Positions 24,201 through 37,300 of a stretch of DNA of 64,000 nt are shown here, piece by piece. The first letter of the stretch is position 1; every line of letters begins with the position of its first letter. This DNA is from Eudorina sp. 2006-703-Eu-15 (taxonomy: Eukaryota; Chlorophyta; Chlorophyceae; Chlamydomonadales; Volvocaceae), in assembly GCA_003117195.1 (NCBI GenBank), contig BDSI01000008.1, positions 1,145,570 through 1,209,569 on the forward strand. Direction: 5' to 3'. Under the pieces are notes generated by a model. It did not search any database and was not told the DNA's origin. It saw only the letters and a list, made by a program, of their open reading frames with translations. A program made the position numbers and the translations under genes.

Positions 24201-27200
24201 TAGCTGCCAGAAGCCAGTATGTGACCATCGGGGTGAAATGTAACTCGATTGACCCTCTCGGTGTGGCCATGCAGTTTTGCATAGCAAGCGCCCGAAGCAA
24301 TGCTGAAAAGGTGCACCGTCTTGCTTGAGTTGGCAGCCGCGAGTATGTCACCATCCGGGTGCCATGCCACACGATTTGTTGCGTCCGTTTGCTCTCTGAA
24401 AACCATAAGAAGGCACTTATTCTCCAGGTCATGCACGACTACTTTGCCGTTTTCAGCACAACTGGCAATGTATCGCCCCTTAGGGCTGAACACCACAAAC
24501 AGGACGTCGTCATCGTGGTCAGAGAATGAGGCAATTTCGGTTAATGAAACTAGGTCCCACACCTTGATTAACCTGTCCTTATTACCAGCGCTAACGATGA
24601 TGCTGCCGGTTGAAGAGAAGGCAACCGACAGCACGTTACCTTTGTGACCCTTGAAGTCAGCTACAACCACCCCTTCGCTTCCGGTGCTGATATCATAGAC
24701 TGAGATTGCCCCATTGATGTTGCCACATGCCAGAAGTCTAGCATCAGGGCTGACCGTTGGTAGTCGCAAATTTGACTTGATACGGCCCTGCAGGCATAGT
24801 TTTTCCTCACCAGTGCTCAAATCATAAATTCGCACACGCTCGTCCCGATCAGCAGCCAACACTCGTGTGCCGCAAGGTAGGACATAGGCGCCCATAATCT
24901 CCTCAGCATTCTGTATGCAGGCATGGATGCAACAATGCACGTCAAGATCAACCCAGTCAGGAGGCAAACTTACACATGAGCCCACATGTATGGTAGATAG
25001 GGCACGCATTGCAGCACATGCACGTACGCCGTGTATCATGTTTCCTTCCACGGATCTGGTCGCGCACGGCAATAACTGACTGGAATTTAGATATTATTCA
25101 GCTTATTACAAATGACGAGTGGTGTGCCTGAGACGTTTAATACAGAGATGGACGGGGCTTACCAATGAAAGTTTTGTCAGGGTGTGGTGCGTACGTGGGT
25201 CAAAACTAATCATTGTTGTGCATATATACGCACCTTACAAATGATGTTTACCCGAGCTGTGAACCTGCTGCTGTTCTTTGTTCTGACCTTCGTCTGCTGA
25301 GGTAACACCCCGCTGGCCTCAACCTGCGTGACTATCTCCTCGCTATCGACCAGAAGGCGTTGGAGGTCCCTGCACTCTTTGATCGCTGTTACCAGCATTG
25401 AAGGGTCGAGCTTCGAGCCGCAAACGTCCAAATGTCGCAATCGCGACAAGCACGACAGAGGGCCGTATGGGCCCTGGGCGCACAGACGCTGTTGTATGGT
25501 GCGTGACTCTGAAACAGCGTGTTGTTCTGCCAGCCCAAGGTGTGTCAGGGATTTTTCATGTAGGGGTAAGAGTTGCAGGACCAGCTCCATACCTGCATTC
25601 ATGAAGTATGCAAAAATAATGATATAGTCTCGTGAGAAAAAGGAGGTAGAAGAAAATAATTAGCAGCACCTTGAATCTAAGCACGCCGTAGTAAAGTCAA
25701 ACGTTCCAACATTATTCGTGTGCAAGCAACCGCTCTGTCCAGTGAGGCTACACAAGCACTGGATGGGTCTGTCGTTTTCAGGCGTGGAATCCATGATGTG
25801 GCCGCCACATGCTACGGTATTCATCATTCCCTGCAGCGCGCACCGCAAGCTAATGCATTTCCGGTTAGTTGTCTGGCTGGGCAGACACCATGTACCCCGG
25901 GAACAGCGGGTCTGTCGTTGCTGTTATTGCTGTGGGGTCGAAGGTCAGGGAGGTCGAGGATAGATTAAAAGCATGTCTTGCTAGGTTGTCCTGTGTACGA
26001 CAGTACGTATTCGCTCGGAGGTAGGAGGGCTTTCCCCATGTCACTACCATGCTGGAAGCCATGGCCTGGACCCGGCTCGGTTAGCAAGGCTGTTGGAGTG
26101 CGTGTGGGCCCACCACAACTCAATCGTCCCCTTTGGACGGTAGTAGTCTCCTTCTTGGGGCGGAGCCCCAGCGTGAAGCGCGTTCGGCCACCCCCTAGCA
26201 TTGCCCCTGTCCGTGTGCCGTGTGTGGATGACGGCCAAACCAAACGTTGATAGCTCGCTAAACTAATTAGCAAGTTTTTCCATATTAGTTGTCCTCTATT
26301 GCAAGGTATCTATTATTTAGCTGACAGAAATTGTATGTGCATTAACGGTCAAAGTAAAGCTCCGCGGTCTCCTGGCGCGCTGGATGGTAACCCGGTGTGT
26401 TAGCCGGTAGGTCTGGCTGCATGACCCCCAAGCGGTTGATGGGTGCGCAGTCCTTGGTAGGGTTGATGAGATGAGGCGCCTACTAGTTATCTGTGCCCAT
26501 TGGAACGCCCGGTCGGGACGAAGGGTCCACCTACCTTGTAACGATTACAATATAATACAACAACAACAATAACCGCAATAGTAGTAATGTACTAATCACA
26601 TACTAATAATATATATTTTTTGTTATTGTTTTCTTACATATTATTTAAGTTGCTGTTGTTGTAATACCGTAATATTTTGCATTTATATGCAAGATAAGAA
26701 TTTGTTTCCTGGATTTGGGGACATGTTTGATATATAATGCGCTGCAGAGAGGGTGAAATGCGCACTGCTGTGACCAATATCCCTCCTGCGCACGTGCTAC
26801 ATACGCCCCTACATTCAATTGACTACTTCATGAATTATTGTTTTTAATTTGTTGGAGTTCGCTTCATTGTAGATTGGTGCACATACAACTGTAGCGATCT
26901 TGATTTGCTGCAACGGTCAAGCTGAGTAGTCGTTGCTTACCTTTCTCCGACATTTGACACCCTGAAAAATCCAGCGAATGCTCCCCTGGCAGCAAGCTAC
27001 CCGGTAGAAGGGCCAAAACCAGCGCAGCTGCATCTGGTGGTGTAAGAGTGGAGATCTCCGTAATCCCTATCACTGGCAGATTCCCCAGCAGAGATGAAGG
27101 CGAGATCGAGCCCCCGCTGGCTGTTGTCTCTGGCTGTGTAGAGTTAGCGGGATATGCAACCGACTTGAATACTGGTTCCGCACGTGCTGTGCTGCCATCG

Positions 27201-28322
27201 CCGGAATTTGTTCCACTCGTACGTATCAGACTAGCTCCACTGCGCGGCGGCTCACCATACTGGTTATTATTGGCGAGCTGCGCCCGGCGCTTTACATAGT
27301 TTTGCATAACCTCCATGGCTGCCATCAAGACATCCACTTCTGGAACAATCGACATCTCTTCCGGTTGTAGTACGGCAACGACTGGTAGCACGGTAGCAGT
27401 TCCCTTCTCGACATGCCTACCACATAGATTACTCTTTGAAGCAAGCCTTGCACACGCATGTACCATTGCCCACGCCAGCGCCATTACTCCATGTAGTCCA
27501 ATCTCACTTGCTTTAGGCGTCAAACGCGGATGTCTTCGTCCCGGTGGCAGGATAAGAGCAGGTCCAGTAGTAGTAGTGCCAGCTCCACCAGTAGGTTTAG
27601 TTTCCCCGTTATCCCCGTAGATACCTGACCGTGCCGCATGGGCATCTGGGTCATCCCGCTTGGAATCATCCAGCAGTGCGAAGCATGTGGCATCCACCGC
27701 GGCCTGCCCACTGATCACTGTCACATGCCAGCGGCCTACCTGTGGCTGATGACCAACCAACGGGCCCAAAAAGATCATCAGGGTTTCGGTTTCTTAGGGC
27801 CTGAATACCTAAGCTGCTGGCTGAAGTATTGGTGGGAAAGTTATTAAGGGGTACGTATGTAGGCATCTGCTAGCTAGGTAATTACGGCTATCACCGATCG
27901 ATGACCCGGGTAATAATATATCAATAACCCGGGTAATATAACAACGACCCGGGTAATCACGAATACACCGATGATCCGGATACTATACAGCTGTCACCAG
28001 TGACCCGCGGGGTCCACAGTCACATCATTGATCCATGTACGTATACCCTTGCTCATTGTGGTCGCTTATTTTAATAATAACTATACTTATTATACATTAT
28101 CTATGCTCTCACCTGAAGACCACTGTTGATGACAGCGGGCATTGTTTCTGTCGGTTCTCCCCAAGCTAGCTCCAACAGCAAGCGGATCAATTTGCCGGAG
28201 GGCTGAACGGGCCCAAGCCTCAGAATTCGTTTGCCATTAGGATGCTGCTTATTATGCAGTCCCCCAGCTCTGGTAGGTAATTCAAGTTGCTGCCGCGGAG
28301 GTTCTTCTTCTTCTTCTTCATG

Positions 28323-28398
<76 letters not shown>

Positions 28399-31300
28399 AA
28401 TGACAAAGATGATCCGGTCATACTGCGATGGCCAGTAATAGTACGTTGTGGCGGCTCTGCTCTGTTGGGGCCGTCCATGTCGCAAACATTGGTGTTGCTA
28501 ACGGATTCGACGGCTGCATGCTCAATGTCATCTGAGCTTGCTGTATCATCAGCTACGTCAGCATTAGCGTCGTCCAAGGGATGCATGGTTGTCACCTTCC
28601 TTGGCCTAATCTTCGCCAACTTGCTTTTGGGTACCTTCACGTCAACGTGTTTATCATCAGCTGTTGATGCTGTAATACAACCGGCTTCATACTGTGATTT
28701 GGTGTCAAGGAGGGCCTTTGCGAGCCGCAGACACGCCTCCGCACCCACGCTGTGAACACCTCGGCTGCTGACATCCAGAACTCGGAGCCATGGCATGGCT
28801 TGTATTGCATCGGCAGCCATTTCTATAACCGTATTGGCAGAGATGTGACTCTCGATGAGTCCACCGAGCTGCAGCTCCCGTAGGTTACGCATTGCAGGTG
28901 CAAGCTGTAAAGTGCAGGACAGCACTTTGAGCCCCGCAGCGGTGAGCCCCGAGCCCGATACCTCAAGTGCCTCGATCAATGCTGCATCCTCAACGGGTTG
29001 CTGACACAACGCTAAAGAGAACGCGGTCACATGGGAATCTCCCACAAATTGCATACGGATGTTTTGAAGTTGATCCAACTTTGATCCAGTAGGAGGAACC
29101 ACATTGGCAGAATGCGCCCCAGTGTCAACAGGTGTCCACCGTTCCACACGTTCCCAAAGCGAGCGCTGCTGTGATGGTGGCTGTTGCATTATGGCGTCGA
29201 TGCATGTATCCATTAGGTCATTACCAGTGACGAGCTTTAAGACGTTCCTCCGGCCCATATGGGCGGACGCATCCTGCGAGATCACAAAATAAACAAACAG
29301 ATGATCGATGGAGGAAATGACGGGTCGGATGTGTATTGAACGGGGTGGTTCCCTGGTAGTGTGAGCACGGGGAGTGTTTCGGTGCACTTGTGGAGCCTGG
29401 TGCGCCATTGTGGCGTTAGTTCGTTTACGCAGTGTATGGTGAGTGAGGAAGCTTCATTGGGCTGTTACCGATGACCCGCGGGGTCCGCTGTAACATCCAT
29501 AGTAATCTTTCTACCGTACTGCCTCTAATTATTTGCGAGCGTAATTATTTGCGAGGACCGAAAATAATTATTATTTTGAATTTAGAAACTGTAATTATGT
29601 GTGCTTCTAGTGCTTCGGAATTTTTCTAGGAACTAAAGCTTTGCGAGGCACCTCGGCCGTAAAACAAATTTTGCGAGGTTGATAGACGGAAAAGAAGCGA
29701 ACGCATGGCGCGCAGTACCGTAGGTGGTGCAACCCCGGACCTGTCACAGGCACGCATAAGCTCGCAGCGTCGACCATCGACCCTGCGCGCCCAACAGCAT
29801 CGTTTCTAGGGGATTCTGAACAAGAGCACCTAGCACATTGTCGGTGCCCTTGCACGGATTATTTATTTTTGCGAGTTATTTTTGCGAGGCTGTCAACGTA
29901 TTTATTTACAAACCCTAATTATTTGCGAGGTACCCCCGGAAATTGTTTTAGAGCTTTGCGAGGTTGTAAATAATTATTTATTCGTAAATAATTAGAGGCA
30001 GTACGGTATCTACTCTACCTATATTGTGACATGCATGCATGTATGCTAAACCAATTTGTTCGGTGTTGCTTAATTAACAATGCTGTACACATCCGGAATG
30101 ACATTGTTACACGCAAGCAATCAGCAGGAACCTAGCATATGCTGGCCATAGCCCACTCAGCACACGCCAGGGTCGTCGGTTATGCCCGGCATTTATTTAC
30201 ATTTATACTTATTGTTGTAATAACTATTATGGTTATTATCATGATATTATTTATAAATGGGTTTATTATGGGTTTACTATGGGTTTACTATGGGCTTAAT
30301 AGTAATGGGTTTACTATTACTGTTTATAAGTAACAGTAATATATTAATGTTACTTTATAATTATGAAAAGCTGTTGCGCTTCCCCCACATCGCCCAGACA
30401 CTAATTAGGACAAGCAAATGTATGCCATTGCAAATATATGTTGATTAGAACCCTTGTTACTTGTTTAGGCCATTGCTACGAAGGGAAAGCTTCAATGCGT
30501 GCCCTACAAAGAAACGAATAAAGCTCGGTACCTCTTGATACCAAGGAACCGATTCCGCATGTGGCTTCCCTTGCCAATATGTATGTGTGAAGCTATGACA
30601 GAGAAAATCGCGGACATGGCGTATCTTGCTTACCGTCAAACAAGTAAACCCAGCACCGCCTGGCAAGCTACCTTCCACCTCAGTTGGCGGCTTCACATGA
30701 CTCAGTATCATCATGATTTCATGTTCCTCGAGTGCCTGGGCACTAGCAGTGACTGTCAATACAGTACGATTTCCTCCCGCCAAGGTTGACATGGGCAGGG
30801 TGACGAACGGCGTGCTGGAAATGGGGGCCGCACCGGCAGCAAACGATGCCTTTTGTTGTACATCCAAGTTGCCACCACCACCGTGTGGAGTAGTGCTGTT
30901 CATTAGGAGCAATATGCCGTCCAGGATGCCACGTTTGCCCAACTTCACATTACCATGAAGCTCAAGCCGCTCAAGGTTTACAACGGCGTCATTGCAATAA
31001 CTGTTCCTTTTACGGCCACCTTCATCAATGACGACCCTGGGCCTGCTGAGAGTTCGGCAAAGATCAATGACCATTTCATCGTCTAAGCCACAACGGATGA
31101 GTTTCAGCACACGCAGACAGGCATTCCTCATCAAACCTGCGACCAAGTACCGTATAGGAGTTAAGGGCCAGGAGTCCCCGGCAGGTGTATTGATAGTTGG
31201 CATTGCATGGACAGTTGCTGTATCAGCACCATCCGGCATTACTGGTGCAATGGCGGCGGGTGTTGCAGCTGTTGGCCCAGGAGTCCCAACCCTGGCGCGA

Positions 31301-34300
31301 CCAGCTGCTGCTGCTGCTGTGCCGATGGTTTCTGACAGGTCAATACTGGACAGGTCAAGATCTTGCACGTTTGCCAAGTTCAGCTCCAGCAAGCCTCCCA
31401 CAACAGCCGTTACGAGTGTAGCGTCATTAAAGCCAGGTAGAACATCTGATGACGTAGAGGGCTTCCTGTCACCGTTGTCCTCCTCGCCATCATTTATGTC
31501 TGAATCGCCATCGTATTGATGACGAGTCGGCATCCACCATGGAAGGCCAGGGCGGTGACGAGGCCCGTGGCCAGCTGAGCGTTTTTTATTGACATTGGGG
31601 TTCCTTTGGCCCCATCCGGACAGGCAGAGTGCAATCGGTCCAGGCGCACATGCTGCTGTAATAGCGAACGTGATGAGGTGACCCAACTTGACAGTTCCAG
31701 CAGCAGGCAGAGTCAACTTGCTTATCGATGGCTCCTGGCTGTCGCCGCCGACGCCTGTATTACCATCAGACCTGCTGTCGCTCGAACTAGAACTACTGGT
31801 ACTACTGGAGCTGCGCGAGCTTGAATCACTTGAAGGCTTGCTGGAGCTGGAACTGGATTCAGAATCGGAGTCGTTCGGCGCACCCACGCCTTGCTGCATT
31901 ATCTTTACGCATGGCTGAAGAGATTTGGAATCGCAACCTGGAAATACGGGGATGGCGGGGATCGCCTGCAAGCACGTGCATGCCATCCATTTCATACAGC
32001 TTTTACCAATAACTATCAGGCCGATACGCAATCCGTTGTCTCTCTATCTATCGATATATCTTGCTTTCTGAACAGTACATCGATCGTGCATTGTTGATGG
32101 TGCATTGTTGATGGTGCATGTGTGTACGTAACGGCGAGTGCGAGTATAGTACAGTGACCAAATAGAAACAAAGATAAATAATCAATTCACAGGCAGGCAT
32201 GCAGTACACGCAGCAGGCAGTCGGCAGGCAGGCAGTGGGCAGGCAGGCAGCAACTCACCGTGCCAATCGGTAGTGTTGCTGTAGAACGTGCCTTGACAAG
32301 GACGCCCTGCATCCGATGCTGGAACAGGAACGCGATCCACTCGATGCCGGGTGTTCCCGATTCCGCCTTGTTGTCATACAGGTCCAGGTCGGTTAAATCC
32401 GCATCCCCACGTGCACGCTTTGAGAGCAATGCAGCAGCGAGATAGTCAGCTCCCTCGGCGCCAAAGTCGCATTTACGCTGTCCAACGAGTCCATGCAAGC
32501 AAGGTACACAGAAACATTGAGTTGCATACATACAAACCCAAACATTGAGTTGCATTAAGCGCCAACAGCAGGGCAGGGACGGCGGGGCGCAGCGAGCGAA
32601 TACTTAGATGGTGTCGGTATTGATGATATATTGTATAGTGCTGGACGCTCTGCAATAATCCATGGTTAATTACAAACGTCATCTCTCGACCAGCTAGCAC
32701 GGCTAGCTAGCAGCGCTCGGGCGGGTACTCACGCACAGCGGGCCATACGGCTTAGCGCCACAGTAGTGAAGAGGGCACAGGACTAATAACAGGACAGTAT
32801 GCATTATTATATGTACTACATGTATGTACTACATGTATGTACTACATGTACGCACTGTACATCCATGTTGAGGATATATGCCGAAGTGGACTACGGTGGG
32901 CCACCTCATTCAGCATGTTCAACGTATACTATGTATGTGTATTGTTGATGAGGTAGGCGGAATCAAAGATACGGAGTACCCTTCGTGCGCACGCATGTAT
33001 GTACGGCACACGCGGTCACACTAGTAGGACTCACCAGTCTGAGAGCTTTGAGAACAGGGAGGTGCTTGAAAGCACGTGAAAGGTTCCGAATGCCAGCGTC
33101 GCCGATAGGATTGCCAGATAAGTCGAGGCAGGTAAGGTTGGAGTGTGCTTGCAGCCCCGGAAGCAGATACTCCACGTTGTCAAATGAGAGCTCAGCAGAC
33201 ATCAGCTCGAGCACCTCTATGCTGACGTTGAACATCAGGGCGGTGGCTATTACAGCAAGGTCCTCGTCGTACAGCTTCGCATTGTTCAGCTTCAGTTGTG
33301 AAGGCGCAAGGACAGCACTCAACATTGGGCCTAACTCAGCAAAAAGTGTAGCAGACCGTGGGCACGGCGCGAAGTGGACCTGTTGGAGTGGTGAGGGCAT
33401 CACATGCAACATGTCCACATGGCTCAATTCTCCTACTTCTCCTGTACAGATACACATAGATATGCTATATATATGTATGTTATAATTACTTACAACTAAT
33501 CGCTTACATTAGTAAGCAATTTTTTTAAACTTAAATAACTTAATTTCTCGGTAGTAATCACCTTAATTACTAAAAAGGTTTCTTGTTCATACATCCGATA
33601 TATAACAAACGAAAGCCCTCATGCACGAGCGCATACGTGAATGCCACAATATATTTAAATTATCCACATGAAGCGCGGGCGCCATTCATACTCAGTTAAA
33701 CGAACAGCGCTGGAGTTCAACAAAAATGAATACATAGATACAGTGAATGAATCAAAATGAACGTTACAGCGGACCCCAAAGGGATCACCGGTGTATACCA
33801 GGGCAAGCCCCAGCAGGCCCCACCGCCAAGGCGGCAAGACGCCTCCACACCTCAACGCCGCACCCAAAAAACACACCGGGCCATGACCCCACTCAGCCAG
33901 ACACCGAAGCAAGCAGAGGCGCGCAGCGGGGCAACACTACCAAAGGGATAGGCACAGCAGAGGGCAGAAGTGGATAAAGCCAAGCACAGGGGAGGTCGCC
34001 CACACAGGCACCCCATTACCCAGCTACCACCACCCCTGAGGCACCCAGCGCTACACCTTCTCGAGGTCTTGGAAGACCCACGCCTGGCTCGTGACACTGC
34101 CCAAGATACAGTGTCTGCAAATCGAGTAATATTATTATTATCGAAGGCAGGGACAACTAACAAGACGGCAGTCGCAAAGATAACACTGGTGTCCACTGTA
34201 ACATCATTATTGTTAATAACAATAACAATAATAATATAAATAATAATAAGGTAAAGAATAACATTAAAAGTGATATTAATATAATATAATAAACATTACT

Positions 34301-37300
34301 TTGATTAATGAATCAGTTGTTTATTTTACAATGTTACGTAAACTGTGGTTTTTTATGATTGGAACTACTATTAACAATAGTAATCGCAAACATAATTGTA
34401 AATATTATCATAATTGCATTAGTATAGTTATTACTATTATGTGGGCAGTTATTATTGTAATTAGATACTATTTGTTGTTATAATATAATATGACAATACA
34501 TTGATATCGTGCATTATTGTATTATTATTATTACTATTTTATTATTATTACTATTAGTATATATATCATTCATTGTTTATTCATGCCCATATTTATTTGT
34601 TTTTTGTACCATTACATTGTGGATAGGCTTCCGGGCCGTGTCTAAGGGTTTATGTCGCGGTTTCTTATGATGCTATAGGACCTCTTCAACCATCATCACA
34701 CCGAACCCACGCCATACGAACCGAGCCCATATGCATCAACGAAAGTCTTTTACATGTAACCGTTACAAGGTGGACCCGCATCCCGACCGGGTGTCTTTGT
34801 TAGCTACACACCTGGGCGCCTGGGGAGGCGACGGCTCGATCTTTGTACTGCGGAATGAAGTGAAGCTCCTGCATCACAGCTTGACGCGCGAAACGCCAGC
34901 CAGCATCTTGGGGCATAGCGGAATTATTATTCCTTGCCCGGTCGTTAAGCCATTCGGTTATACTTGCTTCTTCAGCTGCACCCCATTCTTGATGAAAAAT
35001 GACCAGCAAAGGTCGGACGCCGCTACCGTCACCGCTGCCACCTGTTGTGTGATACGAGGTGGTGGCCTCCACAGCCTCGCGCCGGTCGTGATCACGCTGA
35101 TTCGCCAGCGCAACTTCGTCATCGAATGCTTTTAGCATGGCCTTCACATGCACGTCACAACGATCCAACATAATCCGTGTGAGCCGTGTCTGGAATGACA
35201 AAATATTCGCCAGTCCACGGCCAACATCCGCACTCAGTAGTTCCTTGGCGGCTGCCGTGGATCCACTTCTCGCATGAGACGACACTCCTGAGAGCGATAG
35301 TTGCGCTAGCTGCAGGTCAAGAAGCTCGGCTTCGGGGTCCGTCTCCACTGCGGCCACCAATAAGTGCCTCGCCACTACTTCACCAAACGATGGTGTTGAT
35401 GCCGCGGACGCCGCCGCCCTCGCTAAACCGTGGCGGCCTGGTAGGCCGGCGGCGATGCGTAGATGCCCAGGAAGGCGCTTCACTCGGCGCAGCAGTCGAG
35501 CCACAACGCTTGGGTCCATGCCGCTGAGCTCCAGGCCTGGGATATCGTAAAGACGAGACCTATCTTGACGCGCAATAACGTCCATCAGGCTTCGGCACTG
35601 GAAGATTGAGAGTGCGGCATATGCTGGGTCAGATGGCCCGATGGTGAAGACCAACTGAGGCGGCAAGCTATTGATAGTGACCGGGCGAGCTTTCTGCAGG
35701 TTACCGACGCCATCCGCGGTGTCGCCAGCAACACCCATGGCCTGCTGGCCGTTTAGGCCGTCCGCTCGGGCTCCAGATGCCGCAGCAGCGGTACCCACGT
35801 TCTGGTTAGTCTGGTACTCCTCATCAATCCGTCGTGCATGATCAGCAATGCGCGCCAGCACGGCATTTTCTGCTGCATTCGGAACCTTGGTTGAGCCCTG
35901 CGACGATTCAGAACGAACGTACGTACGTACGTACGTACGGCAATCATTGTATATGCGTGTAAGTTAATTGTAATATTTATAATAATAACGAACATTAATA
36001 AAAATAATTATAATCAGCTTTTCGTTGAGGCGGGTCGCAACAGTACTACGGCATATATATTAAACATACATACGTGGAATTATTGCATGCATGTATTGCA
36101 TGCATGTAAGCATGCACAGAACTGCATACCTGGAGTCTTACGAGTGCCAGCAGGTAGTCGGACGCGGTGTTTCCGCTGGAGCGCCAGCTGTTGTACATCT
36201 CCCACAAGACATGCGCTAAATTGAGCACTGATCCCATCAGCGACGTCATCAACACCGACTGGGTCACTCTGATTGGGGACGACGAGATCGCGCCAGAACG
36301 GGTCCGAATATACAGATAGACCTGGAATCAAAAGGGAGGTGCAATGATAATGACGGCACGTCTTCGCTTGTCACCTGATACATATTACTGTGCAACAGGC
36401 AAGCAAGAGGTTTAATAAATGGAAGGATGATTATTATTACTATATTTATGTAAGAGTGATTGGTTACGTCATTCATCCATTAATCAATCATAAAAGAAGC
36501 ACAGCAAACCCTGTTACAAAGTACCCCCATATAATGCATGCATGTATGTAATGCATAACACGTACGCGCCAGCAAGCACGGACACCACGCATAATAAGGC
36601 AGGATTATTATTAGGATGTTAGCAAGCAGGATTGTTAGCAAGCAACACGTAATCATGCATCTACATACATACACACCCAGCCATCCACCAGCGAGCGGCA
36701 AGCACGCAGAACAAGGACTTGCTCGTAGCGTAGGCTCGCGCGCCTACCTGAAGCACCGTTTGAGGCAGGCTCTCCATGAAGCACTCGAGCGGCAGCCGCA
36801 CCAGCTCGTACTGCCGGCAAAAGCTGTCCGCTGTCTGCATCACATACCCGGCGTCCCCCTGCTGCTGTTCTGTGCTGAGGCCCAGCGCCGTCAAGACCAT
36901 GTACAGGTCCATAATCGGCAGGAGTGGTAGCCCGAATATGACGAGGAGGATGTAGAAGAACATGTGGATCGACTCGAGCACGCGGTTGTCCACAGCCGCG
37001 GCAGCCAGCGGGGCCAACCCCGGCGATGCAGAGGTTGAAGGCACGGCCGCCATGATGGTATGGCCGCCGACGGCTTGCTGAAGGTAGAAGGTCTGGTTGG
37101 CGGCTTGGAGCAGCATCACGTACGTCGGGATGTAGTGCCAGAACATAAACAATAGTACCAGGGCACCTATCCGGGGGTAGCCGTTGCCAAACAGGTCCTG
37201 CGTGCATGCATTGGGATACGTAATGTTGAATATTAAAAGTATTACCTACGTACGTGTGACGTACGGGCGAGCACGCAAGGGTTTCAAACTTGATTGTACG

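Larger units (their letters stand above)
25234..35897 (-). other. Leucine-rich repeat (RNI-type) region of the giant protein
   Basis: Seven exons (35897-34812, 33379-33035, 32477-32259, 31965-30634, 29273-28113, 27739-26941, 25592-25234). Repeats of the ribonuclease-inhibitor type include LTCLDLSGNPIGDAGIRNL, LTDLDLYDNKA, LRVLKLIRCGLDDE, LEVSGSGLTAAGLKVL, LRVLDVSSRGVHSVGAEACL, HSLDFSGCQMSEKGMEL (spanning a splice) and LRHLDVCGSKLDPSML. Long low-complexity inserts separate them: a Ser-rich tract in 31965-30634 and a poly-Ala/Glu tract in 29273-28113. Such repeats usually bind protein partners. No NACHT or NB-ARC P-loop is seen. Confidence 0.72.
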
